From assembly GCF_002706375.1 (NCBI RefSeq), contig NZ_CP017706.1, positions 992,001 to 1,056,000 of the forward strand: a DNA stretch of 64,000 nt, written 5' to 3'. The notes under the pieces were generated by a model. The model ran no database searches. It was not told where the DNA came from and was given only the letters and a program-made list of their open reading frames with translations. The translations under genes and the position numbers were made by a program. Shown piece after piece: positions 46,067 through 55,799 of this stretch; the stretch's first letter is position 1, and every line of letters starts with the position of its first letter. Source of the stretch: Lactobacillus amylovorus DSM 20531. Its GTDB lineage: Bacteria > Bacillota > Bacilli > Lactobacillales > Lactobacillaceae.

Positions 46067-46539
46067 TGATATGGACTACCCGAGTTAATCATGAACGCAC
46101 GATAAATCTGCTCAATCAATACCACCCGCATCAACTGGTGTGGCATGGTCAACTTACCAAAACTGATCAGATCATCCCCGCGCTTATTCACTGCATCGCT
46201 TGTTCCCAAGCTACCACCAATGACAAAGGTAATATCCGAATGGCCATACGTTGCCAAATCCTGAATTTCTTTAGCAAATTCCTCACTGCTACGCTGCTTT
46301 CCCTTAATCGCAGTAACGTACACGTACTCCTTATCCTTGATCTTGCTTAAAATTCGCTGGCCTTCAATTTCCTTAACCTTTTCGTCTTCAGCCGCACTGA
46401 ATTTTTCCGGTGCTTTTTCGTCAGGCACCTGCACAATCGATACTTTTGCAAAACGACTTAGTCGCTTTTTATATTCCGCAATCGCATCTTTAAAATATTT
46501 CTCTTTTAATTTTCCAACACAAACAATCTTAATATTCAT
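46060..46539 (-). CDS. rlmH: 23S rRNA (pseudouridine1915-N3)-methyltransferase
   Basis: 159 aa from the ATG at 46539, the family length; a GTG six bases upstream extends the frame without an RBS. SPOUT fold: [32 protein letters not shown] and [20 protein letters not shown], then [14 protein letters not shown] (the SAM/tRNA-like end). It methylates pseudouridine 1915 in helix 69 of 23S rRNA. The gene is near the origin in many Firmicutes. Confidence 0.96.
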   Translation of the reverse strand: MNIKIVCVGKLKEKYFKDAIAEYKKRLSRFAKVSIVQVPDEKAPEKFSAAEDEKVKEIEGQRILSKIKDKEYVYVTAIKGKQRSSEEFAKEIQDLATYGHSDITFVIGGSLGTSDAVNKRGDDLISFGKLTMPHQLMRVVLIEQIYRAFMINSGSPYHK

Positions 46540-46571
46540 ACCCACTAGTTTACTACAAAACTACTCAATAG

Positions 46572-46870
46572 TTTTCCACATTTATCATGAAACACAATCC
46601 ATATTTTGTGGTATGATTTTAACTATACTCTATAACTTGTGGCTAAATAAATTCCAAAACTTTTTTGAAAAATACTTTCCCACATTTTTATTTTGAAAGC
46701 ATTTTTTCACAAACTTTATTTGTTCTTTCCCGATATAACAGCATGAACATTTGTTTTAACAAAATATTTTTACTAACTTTATGAACATTTTACAATATTT
46801 TCCCACAGGTGAATAAAACTATAATTCCTTAGTTATGCACAATCCACAAAGTTATCCACACTTATCAACA
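46572..46870. other. DnaA-box-rich intergenic segment
   Basis: In the 460-bp gap between rlmH and htrA there is no gene. It contains TTATCCACA (46852-46860, consensus DnaA box), TTATGCACA (46833-46841), TTATCAACA (46862-46870), TTTTCCACA (46572-46580) and TTAGCCACA on the minus strand (46638-46646), plus several weaker TTTCCCACA copies. Spacing of the three right-hand boxes is 10-20 bp. The rest is very AT-rich. DnaA binding is inferred from sequence. Confidence 0.6.
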
Positions 46871-46935
46871 GGTGTATATCTATTTGACAAATATTAAAGC
46901 CGAACTTTTCGGTGTTACACATTTAAATAGTTAGC

Positions 46936-46978
46936 AAAAAGACTATATCCGCGTTCAAAGCGCATGATATAGCCTTTT
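46936..46978 (-). terminator. Terminator of htrA
   Basis: AAAAGACTATATC and GATATAGCCTTTT (one G-U type mismatch) with a 16-nt loop and a T-run on the minus strand. Confidence 0.75.
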
Positions 46979-47005
46979 ATTCTTGTAAACTTTTTACTTT
47001 ACTTA

Positions 47006-48253
47006 TTAATTGCCTTCAAGTTTAACCTTTAAGCTGACATTTTTACCATTTCTGTTCACGGTTACATTTACGGTATCACCGACTTTGTGACTGTACAGAA
47101 TGCTGTGTAACGATGCCACATCGTCGACCTTCTTGCCGTCAACTGCAGTAATCACATCGCCGCTCTTCATGCCAGCACGGGCAGCTGAACCGCTCTTGTT
47201 AACAGAAGCAACGTAAATACCATTCTTAAGGTTGGACTTAATCTTCAAACGACTTCTGTATGCCTCAGGAATACCGTTAAGTGCAACTACTCTTACACCA
47301 AGTTGTGGACGAGTAATTTTACCCTTCTTAACCAACTCATTTACGATAGTAACAACTTCATTTGATGGAATCGCAAATCCCATACCTTCGACAGAAGTAC
47401 CATCGCTTGATTGAGCAAGCTTCATAGAGTTGATCCCGATAACTTGACCAGCTGAGTTAACCAAAGCACCACCTGAGTTACCAGGGTTAATAGCTGCATC
47501 GGTTTGGATAACTGTTTGTTGGTTGCCGGATGAAGTTTCAATTGTTCTAGCAGGAGCTGAGACAATACCTTGCGTTACCGTAGAAGCATATTCACTACCA
47601 AGTGGGGAACCTACGGCAATTACAGTTTGACCAGCTTGCAAGCTCTTAGAATCACCAAATTCAGCTGTTTGAGTTACATACTTAGCATCGATTGATAAAA
47701 CAGCCAAGTCGGTTGTGCTATCTTTACCAACAACCTTAGCACTTACAGTTTTACCATTAGCAAGTTGAACTTGAACGGCATCACTACCTGAAATAACGTG
47801 GTTGTTAGTTACGATGTAGCCTTTACCGTTTGATTTCATGTAGACAACACCTGAACCTTCACTGTAGGTTTCAAGCTTGCCGTTCTTTTTGGATGAACCG
47901 CCCTCATCATCGCCAAACAAGCTGTTATAGAGCGAATCCGTGCTGCTTGCTGATGATTGGCGCTTTAAATTAATTACGGACACTACAGCGCCTTTAACGT
48001 CGTTATAAGCAGTAGTCATGGTGCCACTTGTCTTGGCACTCTTTTGCGAGACTTTGCTGCTGCTCGATGAGACGCTGGTTTGAGCTGCACTATTATTAAC
48101 TGATGCACTGTTCATTTGATCAGCTGCGTAATATGAAACTCCACCACCGATAAGTCCACCAACTACACCAACAATAGCTGCAGTGGCAATAATTTTACCA
48201 TTGCCGCTTCTTCTTTTTGGCATTTGACTATTATTGTTTTGATTCTCTGTCAT
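47006..48253 (-). CDS. htrA: Serine protease HtrA/DegP-type
   Basis: 415 aa. One TM helix (about 22-44). The trypsin-like domain carries the triad: VTNNHVISGSD (His), TTDLAVLSI (Asp), INPGNSGGALVN (Ser). A C-terminal PDZ domain follows (about 305-405, GIYVASVNKSGSAARAGMKS). It refolds or degrades extracellular misfolded proteins; commonly part of the WalR/CtsR stress response. AAGGGGAGAC precedes the ATG. It belongs to the wal gene block. Confidence 0.95.
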   Translation of the reverse strand: MTENQNNNSQMPKRRSGNGKIIATAAIVGVVGGLIGGGVSYYAADQMNSASVNNSAAQTSVSSSSSKVSQKSAKTSGTMTTAYNDVKGAVVSVINLKRQSSASSTDSLYNSLFGDDEGGSSKKNGKLETYSEGSGVVYMKSNGKGYIVTNNHVISGSDAVQVQLANGKTVSAKVVGKDSTTDLAVLSIDAKYVTQTAEFGDSKSLQAGQTVIAVGSPLGSEYASTVTQGIVSAPARTIETSSGNQQTVIQTDAAINPGNSGGALVNSAGQVIGINSMKLAQSSDGTSVEGMGFAIPSNEVVTIVNELVKKGKITRPQLGVRVVALNGIPEAYRSRLKIKSNLKNGIYVASVNKSGSAARAGMKSGDVITAVDGKKVDDVASLHSILYSHKVGDTVNVTVNRNGKNVSLKVKLEGN

Positions 48254-48324
48254 ACTTGTCTCCCCTTAATTTTACTTTTTAATATCATACCGATTAAATT
48301 TGAACTTTGTATGAAAAAAAGGTG

Positions 48325-49122
48325 CTAAATTTGAATCAATTTCGTTGGCTTAGCAGGCTCTGTATCAATTATCTTAGCATCATCGCTTAAATCTGCATCC
48401 CCTTCAATCAACATTTCCTTCGCCGTCTCATGAGCGAGGTACTCCGTATTATTATGCTGGCTGCGGTGTGCTAAAAAGATGTGCTTGGTCTTCGACGTCA
48501 CCACGTCCACCAAGGCTTGAGCAGCTTGATCATTAGATAAGTGCCCTACATCTGACAAGATTCTCTGCTTCAATGGCCAAGAATACGGTCCATCCCGCAA
48601 CATCATCGTATCATAATTAAATTCCATCATGTATGCATCTGCGTCTTCGATCGTGCCTTCAACTTCTTCAGAGACATAACCGGTGTCGGTTAAAAATGCG
48701 ACACGTTTGCCACCACTAGTGAAAACGTAGTATTGGGGTTCAGCTGCATCGTGGCTAGTCGCAAACGCCGTAACATCTAAATCGCAAAAAGTTTTTGTCT
48801 GTCCCGGCTCAATCGTGTTCATCTGCTCAGCCGGCAATTTGCCAATTTTTTGTGTATCAAGCAAGTACTGCCACGTGCCGCTGTTGGCAAAAGCATCAAT
48901 TCTAGGATAGCGTCGCATTAACACACCAAGGCCGCCACTATGGTCCGTATGATCGTGGCTTAAAAAGGCCATGTCGATGTCATTGATGTCTACTCCGACA
49001 TCTGCTAGCAAATCTTTAGTCTTTTTACCAGACAGGCCAGCATCCATAAGGATTTTATGCTGGCCTGTCACTATCAAACTGGTATTTCCGGTTGAACCAC
49101 TTGCCAAAACGGAAACTTTCAT
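48325..49122 (-). CDS. walJ: Metallo-beta-lactamase-fold protein WalJ (YycJ)
   Basis: 265 aa. MBL metal motif FLSHDHTDHSGGLGVLMRRY, then KTFCDLDVTAFATSHDA, and the late motifs LSDVGHLSNDQAA and FLAHRSQHNNTEY. YycJ is a 5'-3' exonuclease-like or DNA-processing enzyme in Bacillus and part of the walRKHIJ operon. It lies 9 nt after walI. Confidence 0.93.
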   Translation of the reverse strand: MKVSVLASGSTGNTSLIVTGQHKILMDAGLSGKKTKDLLADVGVDINDIDMAFLSHDHTDHSGGLGVLMRRYPRIDAFANSGTWQYLLDTQKIGKLPAEQMNTIEPGQTKTFCDLDVTAFATSHDAAEPQYYVFTSGGKRVAFLTDTGYVSEEVEGTIEDADAYMMEFNYDTMMLRDGPYSWPLKQRILSDVGHLSNDQAAQALVDVVTSKTKHIFLAHRSQHNNTEYLAHETAKEMLIEGDADLSDDAKIIDTEPAKPTKLIQI

Positions 49123-49131
49123 TATTTACTT

Positions 49132-49956
49132 CTACCTTTCTACGTTATAGGTACTCGATTGCAGCATTTGTGCTGTATAAGCATTCACACGCTTTAAAGT
49201 AATATTCTTAGTCGTCTTGTTTTCTACCCAAACTAACCAAGTTGGTAATAGAATCGTGCTGCCGCGAACTTCAGTTAACTTAGAATAGCCTAACTTAATG
49301 CGGGCAACGCGAGAATTGTTGGTCAATTCACGGTCGGTGTACATGGCACGAATCGCACGCCAAGCACTGATGGTTGACTGCAATTCACGCACAGGACTAG
49401 CTGGCCCCATGTAAGTTTCGGTGTAGTTAGTAATCTGATTGTCCTTGACACTGATTGTCAATTGAGCCACATTGGCATAAATTTCACCATAGTCAGAAGT
49501 TTGAACAAACATGTAGTTGTCGGCACTCGACATATCCGGTTCATACTTGAACTGCTTGCCATAAGGCACGTTTTTCGGATCATTTTTAAACTCATTAACC
49601 TGCTTCAACGCGGTCTTTTCATTCTTAGACAAAATTGTAGCTAGCTTTGGTGTAGCGTAAAGCGTATTGTCAGTCTTTGAGTAGCGTGCAGTAACATTAG
49701 TTAAATCACTTACCTTAGAAGACAAGTAATCTCTATTTTTAGTGGCTAAATAGTAGCCTGAATCCGGCGTATTCGAAATTGATTCGGGTAGATCGATATT
49801 GTCCGACTTCATCTCTGAGCGAATGCTGGCCACACTTTGCATTGTGGTATCCGCATTGCTCAAGTTAACAGGTGAATGCAGAATTTCGATTCCTAAATAA
49901 ATATCAATTAGTAAGAAGACAATGAAAAACAGCCATTCAATTCGTTTATAGTCCAT
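49132..49956 (-). CDS. walI: WalK regulator WalI (YycI)
   Basis: 274 aa. One N-terminal TM helix (about 5-27, WLFFIVFLLIDIYLGIEIL), the rest extracytoplasmic (YycI family: NYTETYMGPASPVREL). With WalH it forms a membrane complex that restrains or tunes the histidine kinase WalK. 4 nt after the walH stop; RBS GAGGCGAAG. Confidence 0.92.
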   Translation of the reverse strand: MDYKRIEWLFFIVFLLIDIYLGIEILHSPVNLSNADTTMQSVASIRSEMKSDNIDLPESISNTPDSGYYLATKNRDYLSSKVSDLTNVTARYSKTDNTLYATPKLATILSKNEKTALKQVNEFKNDPKNVPYGKQFKYEPDMSSADNYMFVQTSDYGEIYANVAQLTISVKDNQITNYTETYMGPASPVRELQSTISAWRAIRAMYTDRELTNNSRVARIKLGYSKLTEVRGSTILLPTWLVWVENKTTKNITLKRVNAYTAQMLQSSTYNVER

Positions 49957-49960
49957 TGAA

Positions 49961-51316
49961 TTACTTCGCCTCCCCGCTAGTTACGGATTCGCTAAATTTA
50001 CGGTAAGTGGTCAAATCTTGCTTTTCCCACTCGCTAACGCTCTTCCATTCATCATAGGCCTTCACATAATAAGTTGGCACTAGGTTAATCAAACCATGAC
50101 GACTAGAATCTTTTTCAGTCGTAAAGCCAATCACGATTCTTTGAATATTGTCTTGCTTCAAGCCGTGTGATGCCAATTCATCAACTACGTCTTGCGTCGG
50201 CTTAATCGTTTTGGTCTGTCCATCAAATGGAATTGGAATCTGAAAGTTGACGCTGTTAAAAGCTACATTGATTGAATCCGTTGAGAAAGTAGTTTTAACT
50301 TGTAAATCATGCTTATTCAAGAAGACTGGAATTCCTTCGATGTAGTTCAAATAGCTGACGTTTGAACCATCTGCGTCAAAGAAACGCAAATCTTGTTCGG
50401 TCAAACCAAGTTGGTGCACATAGTAGACACTATCGAGCAAACGACTCGTTGCGGAAGGAATCTTATTCTTTTCGTAATGAGTGTAAAGATAGTTATGCTC
50501 GCCGGACTTAGGAGCCGGCACCTTCAATCTGGTGTAGTAGCTAAGTGAATAAATTGTTTGACCGTTTTTATTCGTCTTACTGGTAACACCAGAAGTACCT
50601 AACAAACGTGAGACAAAGTAAGAATATGATTGATGGTTAGTCAAATAGCTATAAACCTTACCATCGATTTCTCGACTATAAAATGGTGAGTAACCTTCTC
50701 TTAAACGTACCAGACGTACTGGTGACTTGCTTTTGGCATTTTGCGCATATTTACGCAAACGATCAAAGTTAGCGCCCTTGATTTTAATCTGGTAAATTTC
50801 GTTGTTTTGGTCATTGCCCAGATAAATCCAGTGATTGGATTTGGAAACGAAGAAACGGTTGAATTCACGATCATCATTAGCAGATTTGTTCAATTGGTTA
50901 AATAAAGAAAAGGTAATCTCATCTGGATAAACCAATTGCACGTATTCTGGGCTATTCAAGTACTCTTGATATCTGGCTTGTGAATGAACGATTTTCTTGA
51001 TCTTGTTAACAGCCTTAGCCTTCTTGATTTCTTTAGTAAACTCCAAAGTTAAGTTGTTCTTGGAATCATAAAGCTGACACAAGTTGCCGTTAGAAAAACC
51101 ATAGGAAGTCGTTGGAATATACAGATCATAAAGAGATTTTACGCTGCGGTTGCGTACCTGCTCCTTAGTCGTTGTATTTTCTTGATTCTGTTGACCGATG
51201 TTACTGAAGCGTTGGTCACTGGTCATAATGAAGATCCACAACACAATGGACAAAGCTATGACGATAAATGTGCCTAAGCCCAATAAAAAGTCGCCTAGCT
51301 TGAATCTAAACTTCAT
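49961..51316 (-). CDS. walH: WalK regulator WalH (YycH)
   Basis: 451 aa. N-terminal TM (about 8-32, FLLGLGTFIVIALSIVLWIF), then a large extracytoplasmic YycH domain (YYTRLKVPAPKSGEHNYLY, and VPTYYVKAYDEWKSV at the end). It overlaps the end of walK by 11 nt, and the RBS AGGAGGACG lies within walK. Partner of WalI in controlling WalK. Confidence 0.93.
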   Translation of the reverse strand: MKFRFKLGDFLLGLGTFIVIALSIVLWIFIMTSDQRFSNIGQQNQENTTTKEQVRNRSVKSLYDLYIPTTSYGFSNGNLCQLYDSKNNLTLEFTKEIKKAKAVNKIKKIVHSQARYQEYLNSPEYVQLVYPDEITFSLFNQLNKSANDDREFNRFFVSKSNHWIYLGNDQNNEIYQIKIKGANFDRLRKYAQNAKSKSPVRLVRLREGYSPFYSREIDGKVYSYLTNHQSYSYFVSRLLGTSGVTSKTNKNGQTIYSLSYYTRLKVPAPKSGEHNYLYTHYEKNKIPSATSRLLDSVYYVHQLGLTEQDLRFFDADGSNVSYLNYIEGIPVFLNKHDLQVKTTFSTDSINVAFNSVNFQIPIPFDGQTKTIKPTQDVVDELASHGLKQDNIQRIVIGFTTEKDSSRHGLINLVPTYYVKAYDEWKSVSEWEKQDLTTYRKFSESVTSGEAK

Positions 51317-53162
51317 CCCAGTCGTCCTCCTCTGTCATTGGTTCATAAGGTAAGGAAATGTAGAAGGTAGAACCTTTGCTTTCGCTACTGTCAGCCCAGA
51401 TACGACCATGGTGGGCTTCAACGATTTCTTTAGCAATCGCCAAACCCAAACCGGTACCACCTTGAGCACGTGAACGAGCCTTATCGACTCTGTAGAAACG
51501 ATCGAAGATCTTGCCCAAGTCTTTACGTGGAATACCCAAACCTTGGTCGGAAATACTCAAGATGACGTGGTTTTTGTTTTGCGTCAAACGAACCGTAATT
51601 ACACCACCATCTGGTGAATATTTAATTGCATTGTTCATGATATTGTCGATTACCTGCATCATCTTGTCGGTATCGATTTCTACCCAAAGAGCTTGATTGC
51701 CTAATTCACGCTTGATCGTGTATTTCTTCTTTTTATCCTTGTTTTTGTCAGTCTTAACGATCATGTCGAATCTATTCAAGATGTGGTTAACAAAATCGTT
51801 CAGGTTAACAAATTCAAGGTCCATCTTTGAAACGCCACGGTCCATTCTGGAAAGACTGAGCAAGTCGTTGATCATACGAATCATTCGACTAGTTTCTTGT
51901 TGCGTTACTTCCAAGAATTTTGGCGCGATGTTTGGATCCTTCCAAGCCCCTTCGTTTAAGGCTTCAATGTAGGCTTGCAAACTAGTAAGTGGCGTTCTAA
52001 GTTCGTGCGAAACGTTAGAAACGAATTGCTTTTGTGAATCTTCGTTCTTTTGTTGTTCCGTTACATCGTGCAAAACGCATACACTACCGGAAACAAAGCC
52101 CGTTACTCGCTTAATCAAAGAGAAGCTAGCATGCAGGATCATTTCGTCACGCGTATTTGGATCGATTGTAACGACAATTTCTTTTTGACTAGAAATTAAA
52201 TCTTGTGAGGAAGTATCCTTCAAGCCAAGGACTTCCGCGATTGGTTTGTTAATGACGTCTTCTTCTTTAACATTTAAGAAGTTCAAAGCCATCTGGTTAA
52301 CAACGCTGACGTTGCCGTGACGATCGGTAGCCAGCACCCCATCGCTCATGTGCGAAAGCACGCTGTCCAACCTGCGTCGTTCACTATCGGACTCTTCTTG
52401 CGAGCTTTCGATTCGAACAGACAAAGTATTAAAGGCACGACCTAATTGACCCAATTCATCGTTTGAATAGATCTTTACCTGGCTAGAATAATCACCATCG
52501 GCAATATGCAAGGCCTGCTTCTGCATTTCTTCGATAGGCTGCGTAATTGCCCGGGAAATGACTAACGCCAGGAATGCGCCAAGCAGTGCCGCAATTAAGG
52601 ATGCAATCAAGAATGTTAATGAAATCTGCCGCAGGTTGTTAAAGACATCCTGCATGCTGGCTTTCACATAGATCGCTCCGACGTTGTTGTTAGATCCATT
52701 TCCACTAGTTAGTGGAGAAATCTGGATCATGTAATTGCCGTGGTCATCGATTACCTTGTTAATCTGATGCCCGGTTGAAATTACTCGCTTAACATCGGTG
52801 TTGTTGATTCTTTGACCGATCTTGCTTTTATCATTCAAATTAGAAACGGCACGAATCGTATCCTTGTTGTCAACAACGATAATTTCACTGATCGCATCAT
52901 TATTGTAGTCATTAACGATCTGGTTCAAACGGTCGTTGGCATTTTTACTGTCACTGTTCAGTTGATTAGCTAATTGATTACTTACAACCGTCTGAATTTG
53001 AATTGACGATTGAAAGTTCTCAATACTAGTTTGTTCAAGCTGTCTGGTAAAATAAGCTCCAATAACTTCGATTGTTGCCAGCAGCATCAGCATGAACACG
53101 ATCGCTAATTTCATATTGATGGAATTAAACGTATCATTTAACTTTTTTCTGAGTCTTTTCAT
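51306..53162 (-). CDS. walK: Sensor histidine kinase WalK (VicK/YycG)
   Basis: 618 aa. TM1 at about 16-36, an extracytoplasmic Cache-like domain (about 37-180), TM2 (about 182-204), HAMP (about 205-255), PAS (about 265-370), HisKA with SNVSHELRTPLTSLQAY, and the HATPase domain with N-box DNIMNNAIKYSP, G1 SISDQGLGI and GGTGLGLAIAK. It phosphorylates WalR and controls cell-wall hydrolase genes; essential in many Firmicutes. A terminator hairpin separates it from walR. Confidence 0.97.
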   Translation of the reverse strand: MKRLRKKLNDTFNSINMKLAIVFMLMLLATIEVIGAYFTRQLEQTSIENFQSSIQIQTVVSNQLANQLNSDSKNANDRLNQIVNDYNNDAISEIIVVDNKDTIRAVSNLNDKSKIGQRINNTDVKRVISTGHQINKVIDDHGNYMIQISPLTSGNGSNNNVGAIYVKASMQDVFNNLRQISLTFLIASLIAALLGAFLALVISRAITQPIEEMQKQALHIADGDYSSQVKIYSNDELGQLGRAFNTLSVRIESSQEESDSERRRLDSVLSHMSDGVLATDRHGNVSVVNQMALNFLNVKEEDVINKPIAEVLGLKDTSSQDLISSQKEIVVTIDPNTRDEMILHASFSLIKRVTGFVSGSVCVLHDVTEQQKNEDSQKQFVSNVSHELRTPLTSLQAYIEALNEGAWKDPNIAPKFLEVTQQETSRMIRMINDLLSLSRMDRGVSKMDLEFVNLNDFVNHILNRFDMIVKTDKNKDKKKKYTIKRELGNQALWVEIDTDKMMQVIDNIMNNAIKYSPDGGVITVRLTQNKNHVILSISDQGLGIPRKDLGKIFDRFYRVDKARSRAQGGTGLGLAIAKEIVEAHHGRIWADSSESKGSTFYISLPYEPMTEEDDWDEV

Positions 53163-53182
53163 TTCTCACTCAACATCTAAAA

Positions 53183-53222
53183 AAAGAAAGCCACTTACTT
53201 CTTCAGTTCTGTGGCTTTCTTT
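53183..53222 (-). terminator. Perfect hairpin between walR and walK
   Basis: AAAGAAAGCCAC (53183-53194) and GTGGCTTTCTTT (53211-53222), a perfect 12-bp stem with a 16-nt loop. In the direction of transcription (minus) it is followed by a T-run. It can act as an intra-operon terminator or a 3' stabiliser of walR mRNA. Confidence 0.8.
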
Positions 53223-53224
53223 AA

Positions 53225-53941
53225 CTATCCCTCACTTGGCTGTTTTACGTAATAACCTACACCACGGCGAGTAACTAAAACTTGAGGTTGAATTGGATTA
53301 TTCTCAATCTTTTCTCTTAAACGGTGAACGGTTACGTCAACAGTCCGCACATCACCAAAATAATCATAGCCCCAAACAGTTTGCAATAAGTGTTCACGGG
53401 TCATAACTTGTCCCATATGTTGTGCTAAGTAGTAAAGAAGTTCAAATTCACGGTGAGTAAGTTCGATCTTCTTGCCATTCTTTTCAACAATATAGGCATC
53501 TGGCATGATTACTAGATTGCCGATCTTAATATTCTTATCGGGCTCTTCTTGGTTAGCAGCCTCAGCCTTCTTAACGATATCACGGCGACGTAAGTTAGCC
53601 TTAACACGAGCAACTAATTCGCGGTTAGAAAATGGCTTAGTTACGTAATCGTCTGCACCCATTTCAAGTCCTAAAACTTTATCAATTTCAGTATCTTTAG
53701 CAGTTACCATGATAATTGGCATATCGTGCGTTTGACGAACTTCACGAGCAACCTCGAGTCCGTCTTTCTTTGGTAACATCAGGTCCAGAATCATTAAATC
53801 TGGATCATATTCGTCAACTTTTTGAACAGCTTCTTCGCCATCATAGGCAGTGTCGACGTCAAAGCCCTCCTTAGTTAGGTTAAATTTGATAATATCAGAT
53901 ATAGGCTTTTCATCGTCGACAACGAGAATTTTTTTTGGCAT
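53225..53941 (-). CDS. walR: Response regulator WalR (VicR/YycF)
   Basis: 238 aa, OmpR/PhoB subfamily. Receiver: VDDEKPIS (acidic pair), [14 protein letters not shown] (phospho-Asp), [10 protein letters not shown], and Lys in [12 protein letters not shown]-terminal winged helix: [40 protein letters not shown] and VTRRGVGYY. It regulates peptidoglycan hydrolases and other wall genes. AAAGGAGGC precedes the ATG. Confidence 0.97.
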   Translation of the reverse strand: MPKKILVVDDEKPISDIIKFNLTKEGFDVDTAYDGEEAVQKVDEYDPDLMILDLMLPKKDGLEVAREVRQTHDMPIIMVTAKDTEIDKVLGLEMGADDYVTKPFSNRELVARVKANLRRRDIVKKAEAANQEEPDKNIKIGNLVIMPDAYIVEKNGKKIELTHREFELLYYLAQHMGQVMTREHLLQTVWGYDYFGDVRTVDVTVHRLREKIENNPIQPQVLVTRRGVGYYVKQPSEG

Positions 53942-54076
53942 CGGGAATGCCTCCTTTGCTCTTACATTATACTGAATTTTGTAACATTAGCCAAAAAATT
54001 TGAGTTTTTTTCAAAAAAGTCTTGCATTTTTTTACGTTTCAGAGCATAATAATATCTGTTGGTTGATTCAACACAT

Positions 54077-54149
54077 GGGTGGCTAGCTCAGCTGGCAGAG
54101 CAACGGACTCTTAATCCGTGGGTCCAGGGTTCGATCCCCTGGCCACCCA
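54077..54149 (+). tRNA. tRNA-Lys (anticodon CTT), copy 1
   Basis: 73 nt from GGGTGGC to GCCACCC-A. Cloverleaf: acceptor GGGTGGC/GCCACCC, D-arm GCTCAGCTGGCAGAGC, anticodon stem CGGAC/GTCCG-like around CTCTTAA (CTT anticodon), T-arm CCAGGGTTCGATCCCCTGG. No encoded CCA. Identical to copy 2. Confidence 0.95.
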
Positions 54150-54268
54150 TAACTGTAAGAGATATGACCGAAGTCATATCTCTTTTTTTGTTCATTCATT
54201 TGATTAGCGCTTGTAAGCTCTTTCTTGGTAAAATAGAAGAAAAGAACTTATTCAAGGGGGGCTTTACT

Positions 54269-54490
54269 ATGAACGAAGCTGTATTTTTCAATCCGGGGGA
54301 TGCCATTGCATCTTCACACGACTTCAAGGAAGCACGGCGCAGTGCACAGATTATTAAGGCAAAACGTCCGACTGGCCGTCAGATTGTCATTGCCGAGAAT
54401 GATAAAAATGGCGTGTACGCTGTCTACTATGCCGATAGTGCAAACAAAGATCAAAGCGGAATCGCCCACCACATTAAGGATCAAATTTAA
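54269..54490 (+). CDS. Small protein of 73 aa, unknown function
   Basis: ATG at 54269 with GGGGGG upstream. The frame is open farther upstream only because it reads through the tRNA. The protein has AVFFNPGDAIASSHDFKEAR, RPTGRQIVIAENDKNGVYA and SGIAHHIKDQI, no signal or helix. It has a compact alpha/beta pattern with a terminator directly after it. Unknown; it sits between the two tRNA-Lys genes beside an IS remnant. Confidence 0.65.
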   Translation: MNEAVFFNPGDAIASSHDFKEARRSAQIIKAKRPTGRQIVIAENDKNGVYAVYYADSANKDQSGIAHHIKDQI

Positions 54491-54494
54491 GAAG

Positions 54495-54520
54495 AAAGTC
54501 ACTTTTTGTGACTTTTTTTA
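54495..54520 (+). terminator. Terminator of the 73-aa gene
   Basis: AAAGTCAC and GTGACTTT with a 5-nt loop, then a T-run. Confidence 0.8.
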
Positions 54521-54529
54521 TTTTCGCCG

Positions 54530-55702
54530 ATTGTAAAATCAAATTGAACACTTTAGAAAAATAAAAAGTCCATTTGGACCTGTTTGATAGAATGTTAATA
54601 ATCACAAAAACATCTATTGGAGGTCACAAATGGACTCTTTACATTCTATCATGCCTAAGCACCAAAAGAGAAAGCATTTATCATTTGAGCAACGGGTTGT
54701 TATTCAAACCCGTATTAAAGACGGTTTCTCTCTTAGGGCTATTGCTCGTGAGCTTGATTGCTCTCCTTCTACTATCAGTTATGAGGTTAAACGTGGTACT
54801 GTTTTGCTTTATCATGGTAAGCAAAAACGCTATAAGGCACAACAAGGTGATAAAGCTTACCAAATACATCGTAAGAATTGCGGTCGTAAATCAGATTTCT
54901 TAAAGAAATCTGACTTTATCAAATACGTTAATAAGCATTTCTGCGAAGATGGCTGGTCTCTTGATGTATGTGCCAATCGCTGCTTAGCTTTAGGAGAATT
55001 TTCTCGTGATCAGGTAGTTTGCACTAGAACCTTGTACAACTATGTAGATCAATGCTTAATGGGTATGAGATATTCTGATTTGCCAGAAAAGTTAAAGCGC
55101 AATACTAAAATACATCGCAATTCGTAAAAATAAGAAAAAGCTTGGCCGAAGTATTGAAGAACGTCCCAAGGAGATCAATGATCGTAAGGAATTTGGCCAC
55201 TGGGAATGCGATTTAGTCTTAGGACATAAAACTAAGGATGATCAAGTACTGCTAACTTTGTCTGAACGAATGAGCCGTGAATTTTTAATCTTGCGTATTC
55301 CTGATAAGACAGCCGCCAGTGTGATGACTGCTTTTCAGGCTCTGCGCAAACAGTATAGTGAACACTGGAATGACATCTTTAAGACAATTACAACTGATAA
55401 TGGATCAGAGTTTGCGGATTTATCCAATCTGGAGACAGTTTCAAAAACCCTGGTTTACTATGCTCATCCATATACTTCTTGTGATAAAGGCACTGTTGAA
55501 AGACACAATGGCCTTATTCGCAGATTTATTCCCAAAGGTGATTACATCAATAACTATTCTCTTCAAGATATCATTAATATTGAAACCTGGTGCAATTCGC
55601 TACCAAGAAAGATCTTGGCATATCATACTCCAGATTAAATCTTTGAGAAAGAATTAGATCATATCTATCAAGCAGTATAAATGTTCAATTTATTATTGCA
55701 AT
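54530..55702 (+). mobile_element. IS30-family element, inactive
   Basis: Imperfect terminal inverted repeats: 54530-54550 (begins ATTGTAAAATC) and 55682-55702 (ends TTGCAAT) match at 17 of 21 positions. Length 1173 bp. It holds a single transposase gene with two lesions. No clear target duplication is seen. Confidence 0.75.
54630..55680 (+). pseudogene. IS30-family transposase with frameshift and nonsense codon
   Basis: N-terminal part: HTH SFEQRVVIQTRIKDGFSLRA and IARELDCSPSTISYEVKRGT. The frame ends at IHRNS (55127) because of one inserted A (CATCGCAATTCGT, expected CATCGCATTCGT); the other frame continues RKNKKKLGRSIEERPKE, FGHWECDLVLG (first D), TTDNGSEFADL (second D) and CDKGTVERHNG (E). 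A TAA at 55636-55638 cuts the last about 14 residues (IFEKELDHIYQAV). DDE residues are otherwise intact. Confidence 0.85.
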
Positions 55703-55733
55703 TTACGCTTTTTTTATTTTTTCAAAAAAAGGG

Positions 55734-55762
55734 TTGTCAAAACCTATTTCAACTGGTAATAT
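55734..55762 (+). promoter_or_regulatory. Promoter of tRNA-Lys copy 2
   Basis: TTGTCA (55734-55739), 17-nt spacer, TAATAT (55757-55762), 37 nt before the tRNA. Confidence 0.6.
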
Positions 55763-55799
55763 ATTTAACTGTCAGCACGAGAGCTGATGAAACAAATAT

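Noticed and set aside
46551-47005. Chromosomal replication origin
   Set aside because: DnaA boxes are present, but there is no dnaA or dnaN next to them and no AT-rich 13-mer set that I can define; a titration or regulatory cluster fits better.
54059-54268. Upstream extension of the 73-aa gene
   Set aside because: It reads through the tRNA-Lys gene; the RBS and ATG at 54269 decide the start.
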